Counted from the first letter of the stretch, positions 39,256 to 49,226 are shown. The stretch: DNA of 64,000 nt from Bartonella sp. HY328 (GCF_025449335.1 NZ_CP104883.1:2224501-2288500); one strand, 5' to 3'. The notes: generated from the letters alone by a model not told the origin. Translations and numbers: made by a program.

Positions 39256-39390
39256 CATCACATCCTGATCTAACATCATTTAATCATACTCTATTCAATT
39301 TAAAACCTTAAATATTTAGAGTATTGAGTTTTTTGATTTTGTTATCATTGTTCTTTTAATAAGAACAAATTAACACACTGCAAATGGAAG

Positions 39391-39419
39391 AAAAGCACCT
39401 TTTTAAAAGGCGCTTTTTT
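39391..39419 (-). terminator. hairpin between acpP and fabF
   Basis: AAAAGCGCCTTTT pairs with AAAAGGTGCTTTT (one G-T) around a short loop, 40 bases past the acpP stop. It would reduce read-through from the highly expressed acpP into fabF. Confidence 0.8.
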
Positions 39420-39459
39420 CTAGAATTATCAAAACGGCAAAACGCCATTTTTGACGAAA

Positions 39460-39696
39460 TTACGCCAAAGCCTTGTCGATGAACTTAACTGCATCGCCAA
39501 CGGTTAGGATGGTTTCTGCTGCATCATCAGGAATTTCAACGCCGAATTCTTCTTCAAATGCCATAACAAGCTCGACTGTATCAAGGCTGTCTGCACCGAG
39601 ATCATCAATGAAGCTTGCGCCTTCTGTTACCTTGTCAGCTTCTACTCCAAGATGTTCTTCAACAATCTTTTTTACGCGTTCTGCTGTATCACTCAT
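39460..39696 (-). CDS. acpP: acyl carrier protein
   Basis: A 78-residue acidic protein that carries growing acyl chains on a phosphopantetheine at Ser37 in the DSLD motif (GADSLDTVELVMAFEE). Size and four-helix pattern are normal. It has a long upstream spacer with two hairpins, so it probably has its own promoter. Confidence 0.98.
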   Translation of the reverse strand: MSDTAERVKKIVEEHLGVEADKVTEGASFIDDLGADSLDTVELVMAFEEEFGVEIPDDAAETILTVGDAVKFIDKALA

Positions 39697-40176
39697 GTCG
39701 GAACCTCGACCTCAGTTGTCCCAGCCTTGAATGGCTTGGGGTATTCAAATAAAGCTAATAGGTGCAAATCAGCATTTTGCTATCGCTTGCACCCTGTGGA
39801 TATCCCTATTGGGATAAACAGCAGATAACTGCTGCTAGAAATAATCAAAACCATTTACCGAATTAAAAAGCAAATTATTTTGATCGAAAAAGATAGATCA
39901 CTAAAAAAAATGATCGACCTCTGATTATCTAAATAGATGCGATAGACCAATTAATAAAAAAATTCAATCGCCATCATCAATAGTTTAAAGCATTTACCAT
40001 GCAAATAGCACATATAAACGCCCATTTTTTATTTTTTTCACAATTATTTCTAGAAAGCCAACCATTTTTCTCTCTAGAAACATTATAAATAACATTATGA
40101 AAAAGTGATTCAATGGTACTTTTGCAACGATTTTTTGTAACTATCGCGGCAGAACATCCCTTATTAAAATCACTTA
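39697..40176. other. long leader region of acpP
   Basis: 480 bases between fabG and acpP on the same strand without any credible ORF. It holds two adjacent hairpins (39801-39834) and very AT-rich sequence; acpP must be transcribed separately from here. Confidence 0.5.
39801..39834 (-). promoter_or_regulatory. tandem perfect hairpins in the acpP leader
   Basis: TATCCC-TATT-GGGATA (39801-39816) and CAGCAG-ATAA-CTGCTG (39819-39834): two perfect 6-bp stems with four-base loops, separated by two bases, 105 bases before the acpP start. They could be a structured 5' leader or a protein-binding site. No T run follows, so they are not an ordinary terminator. Confidence 0.5.
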
Positions 40177-40914
40177 TTAGATCATTGCCATACCACCATT
40201 AACATGAATGGTTTGTCCCGTCACATAGCTTGCTTCATCACTAGCAAGATAAACTGCAGCCTTTGCCACTTCTTGAGCTGATCCCATGCGCTTCATAGGA
40301 ATAGCGCTCATGATTGCATCTTTTTGCTTATCATTAAGCTTATCGGTCATGGCTGATTCAATAAAACCAGGCGCAATACAGTTGACAGTTACATTACGGC
40401 TAGCAATTTCTTGCGCCAATGACTTCGAAAAACCAATAATACCAGCCTTGGTGGCACAATAATTGGCTTGTCCAGGATTACCAGTAACCCCCACCACTGA
40501 TGTAATATTGATAATACGGCCAAAACGACGGCGCATCATTGGATGGGTTAATTCTTTGGTCAAGTTAAACACTGCCGTAAGATTAACTGCAAGAACTGCA
40601 TCCCAATCTTCATCACTCATGCGAACAAAGAGCCCATCACGGGTAATACCAGCATTATTGACAAGAATATCAACGCCGCCCATTTCTTCTTCAACCCGCG
40701 CACCAAGTGCTTTTACTGCTTCACGGTCGGATAAATTGGCAGGAAAGACAAAAACGCGCTCACCAAGCTCCGCTGCCAATTCGTCCAATTTTTCTTTGCG
40801 TGTGCCATGGAGACCAACAATGGCGCCCTGCGCATGTAAATTACGCGCAATAGCTTCACCAATACCGCCAGTTGCGCCGGTTACAAGCGCTTTGCGCCCA
40901 TTAAGTTCAAACAT
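40177..40914 (-). CDS. fabG: 3-oxoacyl-ACP reductase
   Basis: A 245-residue NADPH-dependent short-chain dehydrogenase of fatty-acid elongation. The cofactor motif TGATGGIG lies at 12-19, NNAG at 86-89, and the catalytic residues Ser139, Tyr152 and Lys156 (YCATK) are present. GAGGAT precedes the ATG. It is flanked by fabD and acpP. Confidence 0.96.
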   Translation of the reverse strand: MFELNGRKALVTGATGGIGEAIARNLHAQGAIVGLHGTRKEKLDELAAELGERVFVFPANLSDREAVKALGARVEEEMGGVDILVNNAGITRDGLFVRMSDEDWDAVLAVNLTAVFNLTKELTHPMMRRRFGRIINITSVVGVTGNPGQANYCATKAGIIGFSKSLAQEIASRNVTVNCIAPGFIESAMTDKLNDKQKDAIMSAIPMKRMGSAQEVAKAAVYLASDEASYVTGQTIHVNGGMAMI

Positions 40915-41029
40915 ATCTGATCCTCACTGATCATTTTCAAGTCTCTATCATCATGAATTTAGAAATCATAATGACAATATCAAGAAGCCATTACTTTAGT
41001 ATGGCTTCTATCAAAAAGAAAATTTAAAA

Positions 41030-41974
41030 TTAAACACCTAATTCTTTAAGTGCTTCTTCGATTTCTGCATCCGTATTTACCGGACGGCCAGTAATATCTT
41101 TATTAATGCGTCGGGCAAGCCCAGTTAGCACTTTGCCGGTACCCACTTCATAAAGAGTATCAACATCATTATTGCCAAACCACTCAATAGTTTCACGCCA
41201 GCGTACTTGGCCTGTAACTTGGGCGACCAATAAATCGGCAATTAGCTTTTCATCGCGCACAGGCTCTGCCGTAACATTGGCAACCAAAGCAATAACCGGT
41301 TGGTGTTTTTTAACTTCAGCCAAAGCTTCAGCCATAGCATCGCCAGCAGGTTGCATAAGCACTGAATGGAAAGGGGCAGATACGGGCAACATAAGCGCAC
41401 GTTTTGCGCCTTTTTCACTTGCCAAGCTTGCGGCCTTTTCAACGGCTGCCAAAACACCCGAAATTACTAATTGCCCACCGCCATTATCATTTGCTATTTG
41501 GCATGCACCAAGACTTGACGCTTCAGCACAAATTGCATTTACATCACTAGCTTCAAGTCCGATAATTGCCGCCATACCACCCTGACCAACCGGAACCGCC
41601 TTTTGCATAGCATTACCACGAATACGCAAAAGCCGCGCCGTATCAGCTAAAGAAAACATGCCAGCGGCACAAAGGGCTGAATATTCGCCCAAAGAGTGAC
41701 CTGCAACATATTGCACTTTTTGAGGCAAATTTAATCCAAGCGACTGCATCACTTTAATGATAGCCATAGAAACAGCCATTAAAGCAGGTTGAGCATTAGC
41801 CGTTAAAGTTAAAACATCTTCGGGGCCTTCAAACATGGTGCTTGATAGCTTTTCGCCCAAAGCTTCATCAACTTCTTCAAAAACTTGTCTAGCAACGGAA
41901 AACTGTTCTGCTAATGCCTTACCCATGCCTACAGACTGGCTGCCTTGCCCTGGAAATGTAAATGCAATTGCCAT
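41030..41974 (-). CDS. fabD: malonyl-CoA--ACP transacylase
   Basis: A 314-residue enzyme that loads malonate onto ACP. FPGQGSQSVGMG at the N-terminus, nucleophile Ser94 in GHSLGE and His in SAPFHSVLM (~200) are as expected. It starts the fabD-fabG-acpP-fabF series. AGAGG precedes the ATG. Confidence 0.96.
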   Translation of the reverse strand: MAIAFTFPGQGSQSVGMGKALAEQFSVARQVFEEVDEALGEKLSSTMFEGPEDVLTLTANAQPALMAVSMAIIKVMQSLGLNLPQKVQYVAGHSLGEYSALCAAGMFSLADTARLLRIRGNAMQKAVPVGQGGMAAIIGLEASDVNAICAEASSLGACQIANDNGGGQLVISGVLAAVEKAASLASEKGAKRALMLPVSAPFHSVLMQPAGDAMAEALAEVKKHQPVIALVANVTAEPVRDEKLIADLLVAQVTGQVRWRETIEWFGNNDVDTLYEVGTGKVLTGLARRINKDITGRPVNTDAEIEEALKELGV

Positions 41975-42039
41975 AAGGATTTGCCTCTTTATTAATATTA
42001 TACTTATGCTTTGCTACTCATGTAGCAAGCAATATGATT

Positions 42040-42064
42040 AGCTCTCCCATGTTTTGGGGGAGCT
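42040..42064 (-). terminator. hairpin between alaS and fabD
   Basis: AGCTCCCCC pairs with GGGAGAGCT (one G-T) around seven bases, nine bases after the alaS stop. There is no T run, so it is either a weak terminator or a leader element of fabD. Confidence 0.5.
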
Positions 42065-42072
42065 AAATCCAA

Positions 42073-44745
42073 TTAAACTGTTTTAGCGATGAGCTCTTTA
42101 ACTGCAGCAATGGCATCATCTGCCTTATCAGCATCTGGACCACCAGCCTGCGCCATATCAGGACGACCACCGCCACCTTTACCGCCAAGCACTTCTGTTG
42201 CCACGCGCACAAGATCAACTGCACTTAGTTTATCGGTTAAATCATCGGTGACACCAATAACGATACTTGCCTTACCATCTTCGCCTTTGCCGATAAACAC
42301 CACAACGCCAGAACCAACTTGCCCCTTACCACTATCCGCAAGCGGCTTTAAATCACGCGGTGAAACGCCAGTGACAACACGCCCCATAAAACCAATGCCA
42401 TTAACCTTTTCAAGCGGTTCATCACCACCATTATTAGAGCCACCGCCAAGCGCCAATTGGCGACGCGCATCACTTAATTCTTTTTCAAGTTTGCGGCGCT
42501 CTTCGCTCAGCAAGCGAACGCGCTCAACCACATCATTAACACCAGTTTTCATCAATCCTGCAAGATCATGCAAACGCTCATCTTGATTTTTAAGATATTG
42601 ACGAGCACCATCAGCAGTCAGTGCTTCAAGACGGCGAACACCGGCAGCAACAGCACTTTCCGACAAAATACGAATAAGACCTATATCGCCGGTGCGGCGT
42701 ACATGCGTACCGCCACAAAGCTCAATCGACCAAGGGCGATTACGAACGCCATTGCCAGTTTCAGCTTCACCCATAGAGACAACACGTACCTCTTCACCAT
42801 ATTTTTCACCAAACAGTGCCATCGCACCTTCAGCAATAGCATCATCAACCGCCATAAGCCGTGTTGTGACTGCGGCATTTTGCAAAACAATACGATTAGC
42901 AATATCTTCAATCTCATCAAGTTCTTCACGTGAGATTGGCTTTGGATGAGAAAAGTCAAAACGCAAACGATCTGGCGATACTAGCGAGCCTTTTTGCGCA
43001 ACATGGGTACCAAGAACCTGACGCAAAGCTTCATGCAATAAGTGTGTTGCCGAATGGTTAGCGCGAATTTTACTGCGGCGTTGATGATCTACGGTTAATT
43101 CAGCCGCTTCACCAACTTTAATTGTACCGCTGCGCACTTTACCAATATGAACAAAGACGCCCTCACCTTTTTTCTGGGTGTCGGTGACATCAAAGATAAA
43201 ATCATCACCTATAATTGTACCGCTATCACCAACCTGACCACCTGATTCGCCATAGAATGAGGTTTGATTGACGACCAACTGACATTCATCGCCGCTAGCG
43301 ACACTATCAACCATGACACCATCTTTAACCAAAGCAGTAATAACGGCTTCAAGCTTTTCAGTATCATAACCCAAAAACTCGGTTGACCCGACCTTATCGC
43401 GCACCGCAAACCAAACAGTTTCAGTTGCAGCTTCTCCAGAACCAGACCAATGGGCACGGGCTTCTGCCTTTTGACGCGCCATTGCTGTATCAAAACCATC
43501 AGTATCAACCGAGATATCACGGCGGCGCAGTGCATCTTGGGTTAAATCGAGCGGGAAACCATAAGTATCATATAGCTTAAACGCAACTTCGCCATCAAGC
43601 TTACCGCCAGCAGTTAAATCAGCACTTGCTTCATTTAACAAGCCAAGACCACGTTCCAAGGTTTTACGAAAACGCGTTTCTTCTAGTTTCAAGGTTTCTG
43701 ATATTAAAGATTCTGCCCGCAACAATTCAGGATAGGCCTGCCCCATTTCACGCGTTAGCACTGGTAACAGTTTAAACAATAGTGGATCTTTAGAACCTAA
43801 TAATTGCGCATGGCGCATAGCGCGGCGCATAATGCGGCGAAGAACATAACCACGCCCTTCATTTGATGGTAAAACACCATCAGCAATCAAAAATGCGGAT
43901 GAGCGCAAATGATCGGCAATAACGCGGTGACTTGCGGTAAATTCGCCTGCAGCTTTAACGCCGGTAGCTTCTTCAGAGGCTCTAATTAATGTGCGGAAAA
44001 GATCGATATCATAATTGTCATGCACGCCTTGCAATACGGCAGCAACGCGCTCAAGCCCCATGCCTGTATCAATAGATGGGCGCGGCAAATCCTTGCGTTC
44101 ATCAAGGCTTACTTGCTCATACTGCATAAACACAAGATTCCAAATCTCGATAAAGCGGTCACCATCTTCATCTGCACTACCGGGAGGGCCGCCCCAGATC
44201 TTATCGCCATGATCGTAGAAAATTTCCGAACAAGGACCGCAAGGCCCTGTATCGCCCATTGCCCAAAAATTGTCATTGGTGGCAATGCGAATAATCCGAT
44301 CATCGGTAAGGCCAGCAATTTTCTTCCAAAAATTAGCAGCATCCTCATCGGTGTGATAAACGGTTACCAATAATTTATCTTTTGCCAAACCAAATTCCTT
44401 GGTTAGCAAATTCCATGCAAAGCTAATGGCTTCTTCTTTGAAATAATCACCAAAGGAAAAATTGCCTAGCATTTCAAAAAATGTATGATGGCGAGCAGTG
44501 TAACCAACATTATCAAGATCATTATGTTTACCACCAGCGCGAACACATTTTTGTGCTGTTGTCGCACGATTATAAGGGCGAGTTTCAAGACCGGTAAAAA
44601 CATTTTTAAACTGCACCATACCGGCATTGGTAAACATCAATGTTGGATCATTACGCGGCACCAATGGGCTAGATGAAACTATCTCATGCCCATTGCGATG
44701 AAAAAAATCCAAAAATGTTGATCTTATCTCATTAACGCTATTCAT
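42073..44745 (-). CDS. alaS: alanyl-tRNA synthetase
   Basis: An 890-residue class II synthetase. In order: catalytic core (VPRNDPTLMFTNAGMVQFK, DNFWAMGDTGPCGPCSEIFYD), tRNA-binding helices, editing domain with HSATHLLH and CGGTH zinc ligands, and the C-Ala domain with GGGRPDMAQAGG. All motifs are intact. AAGGTGG precedes the ATG. The recA gene that often lies upstream is absent here. Confidence 0.97.
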   Translation of the reverse strand: MNSVNEIRSTFLDFFHRNGHEIVSSSPLVPRNDPTLMFTNAGMVQFKNVFTGLETRPYNRATTAQKCVRAGGKHNDLDNVGYTARHHTFFEMLGNFSFGDYFKEEAISFAWNLLTKEFGLAKDKLLVTVYHTDEDAANFWKKIAGLTDDRIIRIATNDNFWAMGDTGPCGPCSEIFYDHGDKIWGGPPGSADEDGDRFIEIWNLVFMQYEQVSLDERKDLPRPSIDTGMGLERVAAVLQGVHDNYDIDLFRTLIRASEEATGVKAAGEFTASHRVIADHLRSSAFLIADGVLPSNEGRGYVLRRIMRRAMRHAQLLGSKDPLLFKLLPVLTREMGQAYPELLRAESLISETLKLEETRFRKTLERGLGLLNEASADLTAGGKLDGEVAFKLYDTYGFPLDLTQDALRRRDISVDTDGFDTAMARQKAEARAHWSGSGEAATETVWFAVRDKVGSTEFLGYDTEKLEAVITALVKDGVMVDSVASGDECQLVVNQTSFYGESGGQVGDSGTIIGDDFIFDVTDTQKKGEGVFVHIGKVRSGTIKVGEAAELTVDHQRRSKIRANHSATHLLHEALRQVLGTHVAQKGSLVSPDRLRFDFSHPKPISREELDEIEDIANRIVLQNAAVTTRLMAVDDAIAEGAMALFGEKYGEEVRVVSMGEAETGNGVRNRPWSIELCGGTHVRRTGDIGLIRILSESAVAAGVRRLEALTADGARQYLKNQDERLHDLAGLMKTGVNDVVERVRLLSEERRKLEKELSDARRQLALGGGSNNGGDEPLEKVNGIGFMGRVVTGVSPRDLKPLADSGKGQVGSGVVVFIGKGEDGKASIVIGVTDDLTDKLSAVDLVRVATEVLGGKGGGGRPDMAQAGGPDADKADDAIAAVKELIAKTV

Positions 44746-44956
44746 AAATCCACCTTGCTGTTACGCACTTTCCCATCATAATCGGGCACATATAATTGTT
44801 CGGTTTATAACAATAATGCCATAATATAAAAGAGCTAAGTTATATTTTTTATATTTTTCAACCAAATGACAGCGAAAAAGCATAAAAAATACGCCTTTCC
44901 TTTGGTAAAACACATAAAATCACACGTCATTTAACCCAAAAACTACAGCTAACGAT

Positions 44957-44985
44957 CAAAAGGCAGCCATAAGCTGCCTTTTTTA
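44957..44985 (-). terminator. terminator between pyrC and alaS
   Basis: AAAAGGCAGC pairs with GCTGCCTTTT around five bases, 33 bases past the pyrC stop. The T run is longer on the plus strand, so it may act both ways. Confidence 0.75.
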
Positions 44986-45017
44986 ATAAATTTCCCACCA
45001 CTTGAGCTATCAAGCCC

Positions 45018-46352
45018 CTAAAGCTTGGGAAGAGCTTCAACAAAGCGCACAGGCTGCCCAAGAGACGGCGCCACAATTTCGCCCTCCCACATAACACGAT
45101 TACCACGAATAACCGTACCGACTGGCCAACCAGTTACCTGCTCACCATCATAAGGTGTCCAGCCCGCGCGTGAACCAACTTGTTCATTACGAATGGTTTC
45201 TTTGCGTTTTAAATCCACAATTGTTAAATCACAATCATAACCAACGGCAATGCGCCCCTTTTGGGAAATGCCAAAAATACGCGCTGGCCCATGTGACGTC
45301 ATATCAACGAGACGCTCTAGCGACAAACGCCCCTTATTCACATGATCAAGCATCAATGGCATAATGGTTTGCACGCCGGTCATACCCGATGGTGACTGTG
45401 GATAAGGTTTATTCTTTTCTTCCAACAAATGCGGCGCATGATCAGAACCAATCACGTCAATAATGCTTTGTTGCAAGCCATACCATAATTTTTCACGATG
45501 GCGCTTTTCACGCACTGGTGGGTTCATCTGAATAAGCGTACCAAGCCTTGCATAATCATCCGCCGATAAAGTCAAATGGTGCGGCGTTACCTCAAGGGTT
45601 GCAACATCTTTATGGTCTTGCAAAAAATCAATCTCTTCTGCGGTTGATATATGCAGCACATGAATACGCGCGCCAGTCTCATGGGCAATACGCACCAAAC
45701 GCTGCGTGCATTGTAATGCTGCAATCTCATCACGCCAAATAGGATGAGAAGATGGATCACCCTCAACACGCAAATCCTTACGCGCATTAAGCCGGGCTTC
45801 ATCTTCTGAATGGAAGGCCGCACGGCGGCGCGTATTTTTTAAAATAGAACGCACCCCCTCATCATCATCGACCAAGAGATCACCGGTAGAAGACCCCATA
45901 AAAACCTTAATGCCAGCTGCACCGGGCAAACGTTCTAATTCTGCTACCTCATGGGCGTTTTCGCGCGTACCACCTACCCAAAAAGCGAAATCACAATGCA
46001 TGCGATTTGTTGCCCTTTTTACCTTATCAGCAAGGGCAGCTTCAGTAGTGGTTAACGGCTTGGTATTTGGCATCTCAAAAACAGCTGTCACACCGCCAAG
46101 CACTGCCGAGCGAGATCCTGTCTCCAAGTCCTCCTTATGCTCAAGCCCTGGCTCGCGAAAATGCACCTGACTATCAATGACACCAGGTAAAATATGCAAG
46201 CCTGTACAATCAATCACTTCATCAGCACTATTTTCCGACAAGGAACCTATTTGCGCTATCTTGCTACCGATGACACCAATATCACGAATGGCAATGCCAT
46301 CATGGTTTACAACAGTTGCATTTTTGAAAATTTTATCAAATGTGCGGGACAT
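45018..46352 (-). CDS. pyrC: dihydroorotase, class I, Rhizobiales QxH variant
   Basis: A 444-residue amidohydrolase of pyrimidine synthesis. The metal motif reads DSQVHFREPG, with Gln in place of the first His of the usual HxH pair. The Lys that is normally carboxylated (GAAGIKVFMGSS), HVLHIS, and GSDHAPH are present. I recognise the same Gln variant from other Rhizobiales dihydroorotases, so it is probably functional, but allantoinase-like activity cannot be excluded. The ATG at 46352 has AAGGAG eight bases upstream; a GTG one codon earlier is less well placed. Confidence 0.88.
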   Translation of the reverse strand: MSRTFDKIFKNATVVNHDGIAIRDIGVIGSKIAQIGSLSENSADEVIDCTGLHILPGVIDSQVHFREPGLEHKEDLETGSRSAVLGGVTAVFEMPNTKPLTTTEAALADKVKRATNRMHCDFAFWVGGTRENAHEVAELERLPGAAGIKVFMGSSTGDLLVDDDEGVRSILKNTRRRAAFHSEDEARLNARKDLRVEGDPSSHPIWRDEIAALQCTQRLVRIAHETGARIHVLHISTAEEIDFLQDHKDVATLEVTPHHLTLSADDYARLGTLIQMNPPVREKRHREKLWYGLQQSIIDVIGSDHAPHLLEEKNKPYPQSPSGMTGVQTIMPLMLDHVNKGRLSLERLVDMTSHGPARIFGISQKGRIAVGYDCDLTIVDLKRKETIRNEQVGSRAGWTPYDGEQVTGWPVGTVIRGNRVMWEGEIVAPSLGQPVRFVEALPKL

Positions 46353-46417
46353 CACGTTTGCTCCTTGCAGGTTGGCCTTACCCGAATTACGTATTTAACA
46401 AAGGAAAGGCAAGGATT

Positions 46418-47314
46418 ATGACAGAGAATCATCCACTAGCAACAGTTTGTGATCGTATATTGATAAAAATTGATGGCGAGGATAGCCAGCATTTCTTGCA
46501 TAACCTCATCACCACCGATGTTGAAAAGCTTGAAAATGATACAATGCTGCCAGGTGCTTTATTAACACCACAAGGAAAAATTGCCTTTGATTTTTTAATT
46601 GGCAAAAAAGGCGAATCGTTTTTCATTGACATTAATAAAGAAATTGCACCGCAATTTATCAAACGCTTATCAATGTATAAATTACGCTCAAAAGTCAATT
46701 TAACCCAAGAAAATCAATATATTGTTGAAATATTTAACCAAGAAAACAATGATACTTTAGTTAAAGAATTAAAAAAACAAAATAATTTACTGTTTTTTAA
46801 CGATAAAAGATTCTTGTTAAACCAAAACATAATCCGCAACTATAAACTTAACAATAATCAGCAATGCCTTGATAAGAATATAGAAAATTATATATCCTTA
46901 AGAATAGCAAATGCTGTGGCGGAAAGCAGCAAGGATTATCAACTTAATGATGCCTTCCCCCATGATGTAAACCTTGACCAGCTTAGCGGAGTTTCCTTTA
47001 AAAAGGGTTGTTATATTGGACAAGAAGTGGTGTCTCGCATGCATCATCGCAAAACAGCGCGGCGGCGTATCTTAATTGCCAAAAGTAGCTTCCCCCTCCC
47101 CCAATCAGGTACAAGCATTGAAGCCGACAGCAAACCAGTTGGTACAATCGGAAGCGTTAATGGTGTTGATGGCTTGGCTATGGTGCGCATTGACCGCGTT
47201 AAACAAGCAATAGATCAAGCGATTCCCCTAATCGCCAACGGCATTGAAATTACCCTTGAAATTCCATCGATGGTGAATTTTACTTTTCCAGAAAATCTTG
47301 ACAAAGGTGACTAA
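46418..47314 (+). CDS. ygfZ: YgfZ/GcvT-fold protein of iron-sulfur cluster assembly
   Basis: A folate-binding protein of the YgfZ/CAF17 family that helps repair or assemble certain Fe-S enzymes. The diagnostic motif KGCYIGQE (residues ~205) is intact, followed by VVSRMHHR. N-terminal HFLHNLITTDVEKL matches the GcvT-like fold. The central part (90-160) is very AT-rich and Asn/Lys-rich. The start at 46418 gives 298 residues with AAGGAT upstream; a longer frame from 46340 would run into the divergent pyrC start. It shares a 65-base promoter region with pyrC. Confidence 0.9.
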   Translation: MTENHPLATVCDRILIKIDGEDSQHFLHNLITTDVEKLENDTMLPGALLTPQGKIAFDFLIGKKGESFFIDINKEIAPQFIKRLSMYKLRSKVNLTQENQYIVEIFNQENNDTLVKELKKQNNLLFFNDKRFLLNQNIIRNYKLNNNQQCLDKNIENYISLRIANAVAESSKDYQLNDAFPHDVNLDQLSGVSFKKGCYIGQEVVSRMHHRKTARRRILIAKSSFPLPQSGTSIEADSKPVGTIGSVNGVDGLAMVRIDRVKQAIDQAIPLIANGIEITLEIPSMVNFTFPENLDKGD

Positions 47315-47494
47315 AAAATAAATTGACTAAAATGATAAGTTGACCAACAAAACAAAGAAAGCGAATTAAATATTAAATTATTAGGTGTAAAACTTTTGAT
47401 TGGATTGAAATTTGTTCACTATTTGTTTTAATTTAAGCCCTATGCTAAATGTACTATTCTAAGCTCTTATCATGCAAATCAAAGGTTAGACTCT

Positions 47495-48124
47495 ATGGCC
47501 AAAGCCGATAATATTGATGGACAACCACGCGCGTGGCAAAGAATGCTTTCCGGCAGACGGTTAGATCTCCTTGATCCATCGCCCCTTGATGTTGAAATTA
47601 TTGACATTGCGCACGGCCTTGCTCGCGTTGCCCGTTGGAATGGTCAAACACGCGGCGAATATGCTTATTCAGTTGCGCAGCATTCAATGTTGGTTGAACA
47701 GATTTTTGTAAGGCTTTTTCCTGATTCTACTCCGACCGAACGTATATTAGCACTACTACATGATGCGCCAGAATATGTTATTGGTGATATGATATCACCA
47801 TTTAAAGCGGTACTTGGCGGCCAATATGAACTCGTGGAAGCTCGCTTGGAAAAGGCCATTAATATTCGTTTTTCCTTACCCGTAAAGCCGCTAAAAAAGC
47901 TAAAGAAAAACATAAAAAAAGCAGATCGTATTGCTGCTTTTTTTGAAGCAACAAAACTTGCCGGTTTTTCATTGGCTGAGGCCGAGCGCTATTTTAGCAA
48001 ACCACAAAATGTCAGTCCGGATGGTTTAGACCTTATTCCACGCGCAACCCAGCATGTCGAAGGTGGTTTTCTTTCACGCTTCAATGAGCTTGAACAATTA
48101 CGAGCAAAGCCACCCTTGCCTTAA
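47495..48124 (+). CDS. HD-domain hydrolase (YfbR-like)
   Basis: A 209-residue HD-domain phosphohydrolase. Metal-binding residues can be placed at His63 (AQHSML), His89-Asp90 (LLHDAPEYVIGD) and Asp147 (KKADRIAA). The pattern resembles YfbR-type deoxynucleotide 5'-nucleotidases, but the substrate is not proven. It is followed after 65 bases by the phosphatase gene; the pair is common in Rhizobiales. Confidence 0.85.
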   Translation: MAKADNIDGQPRAWQRMLSGRRLDLLDPSPLDVEIIDIAHGLARVARWNGQTRGEYAYSVAQHSMLVEQIFVRLFPDSTPTERILALLHDAPEYVIGDMISPFKAVLGGQYELVEARLEKAINIRFSLPVKPLKKLKKNIKKADRIAAFFEATKLAGFSLAEAERYFSKPQNVSPDGLDLIPRATQHVEGGFLSRFNELEQLRAKPPLP

Positions 48125-48189
48125 GCAAAAGCATCAATAAAATTAAACTTACCTGGTCATAATTTTAATAAGCTGAAAGAAGCTATTGC

Positions 48190-48771
48190 ATGAATGATAA
48201 TAATCCAAATAGCTTAGATTTTAACTTAACCAACGCACTTATTATCACTCCGCTATCACGGCTCAAATCTATGATAAAGCAGCATAAGCCAAGCCATATG
48301 ATTACGCTGCTTAGCCCTAATGCTGTTATATTGCGCGATAAAACAATTGCACCAGAAAACCATCACATATTTTTCTTCAATGATATTAATGAGCCGCGCC
48401 CTAATTTAATTGTACCGCAAATGAAAGATGTCATAGCGATCATTGATGCGGCTAGAAATTGGCATTTATCTCAAAGCACATATCCAGACACAGCTTTATC
48501 TCCCCTTCTTATCCATTGCCAAATGGGTATATCGCGCTCAACTGCCGCCGCTTATATTATCGCTTGCGCACGGGATGAGAGCATAGACGAAGAACGCCTT
48601 GCAATTAGCTTGCGACAATTATCACCATCTGCAACCCCCAATGCAAGATTGATTGCATTAGCTGATGAATATCTAAACCGCAAAGGCAAAATGGTTAGCG
48701 CAATCAAGCGCATTGGTCGCGGTGCAGATGCAAGTGAGGGCGCCCCCTTTATATTGCCGATTAAGATTTAA
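48190..48771 (+). CDS. protein tyrosine/dual-specificity phosphatase-like protein
   Basis: A 193-residue phosphatase with the P-loop HCQMGISRS (Cys110, Arg116) and a likely general acid at Asp65 (FFFNDINEP). No signal peptide. The last codons (LPIKI stop) and the bases after them form the left copy of the direct repeat bounding the 48.75-50.3 kb islet. Substrate unknown. Confidence 0.85.
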   Translation: MNDNNPNSLDFNLTNALIITPLSRLKSMIKQHKPSHMITLLSPNAVILRDKTIAPENHHIFFFNDINEPRPNLIVPQMKDVIAIIDAARNWHLSQSTYPDTALSPLLIHCQMGISRSTAAAYIIACARDESIDEERLAISLRQLSPSATPNARLIALADEYLNRKGKMVSAIKRIGRGADASEGAPFILPIKI

Positions 48772-48794
48772 TTCCATCCATCTTTTAATAGAAC
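48753..48794 (+). repeat. direct repeat, left copy (phosphatase 3' end)
   Basis: 42 bases matching 50279-50321 at 40 of 43 aligned positions (two substitutions, one inserted A). This copy includes the last codons and stop of the phosphatase gene plus 22 bases downstream. Confidence 0.85.
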
Positions 48795-48887
48795 GTTTTT
48801 GATAGTCCCGTACTAATAAAATTATCGGCTGCGTTTAATAACAAGTGCATAATCTTATAAAAAATTTCTTAAAAACGCTCCTATGTT

Positions 48888-49193
48888 TTAGTACTCTCTC
48901 CTCTTAAATATTATAGTTCCAATTATTTCGATGTCCTTGTATTTTCTATTGTCAAATATTACATTTTCAGAAATTTTATCAACATATTTATTTATTCTTA
49001 TATCATCCGCTAAATAAGAAGAAATTTCCACTCCGGAATCCAAATCATAATCAGAAACTATTCTATCTATATAAATATTATATTTTAACTCCCTTTTATT
49101 CGGGAAAAATACAACAGATATTATTCTTATATTATTATAAATCTCATCAAAAGTTGCTTCAACACATAATCGAAAAATTTTATCTGATAACAT
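48888..49193 (-). CDS. small protein, probable immunity partner
   Basis: A 101-residue protein with no family that I recognise. It is rich in Ile, Asp, Tyr and Lys, with alternating hydrophobic beta-like segments and no signal or membrane helix. Base composition is far more AT-rich than the phosphatase gene next door. It starts 33 bases after the end of a toxin-like fragment on the same strand, the normal place for an immunity gene; the immunity role is inferred from position, size and composition. Confidence 0.5.
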   Translation of the reverse strand: MLSDKIFRLCVEATFDEIYNNIRIISVVFFPNKRELKYNIYIDRIVSDYDLDSGVEISSYLADDIRINKYVDKISENVIFDNRKYKDIEIIGTIIFKRREY

Positions 49194-49226
49194 TTATTTA
49201 TCTTTCTAATTTTATATTAGTTTTAA

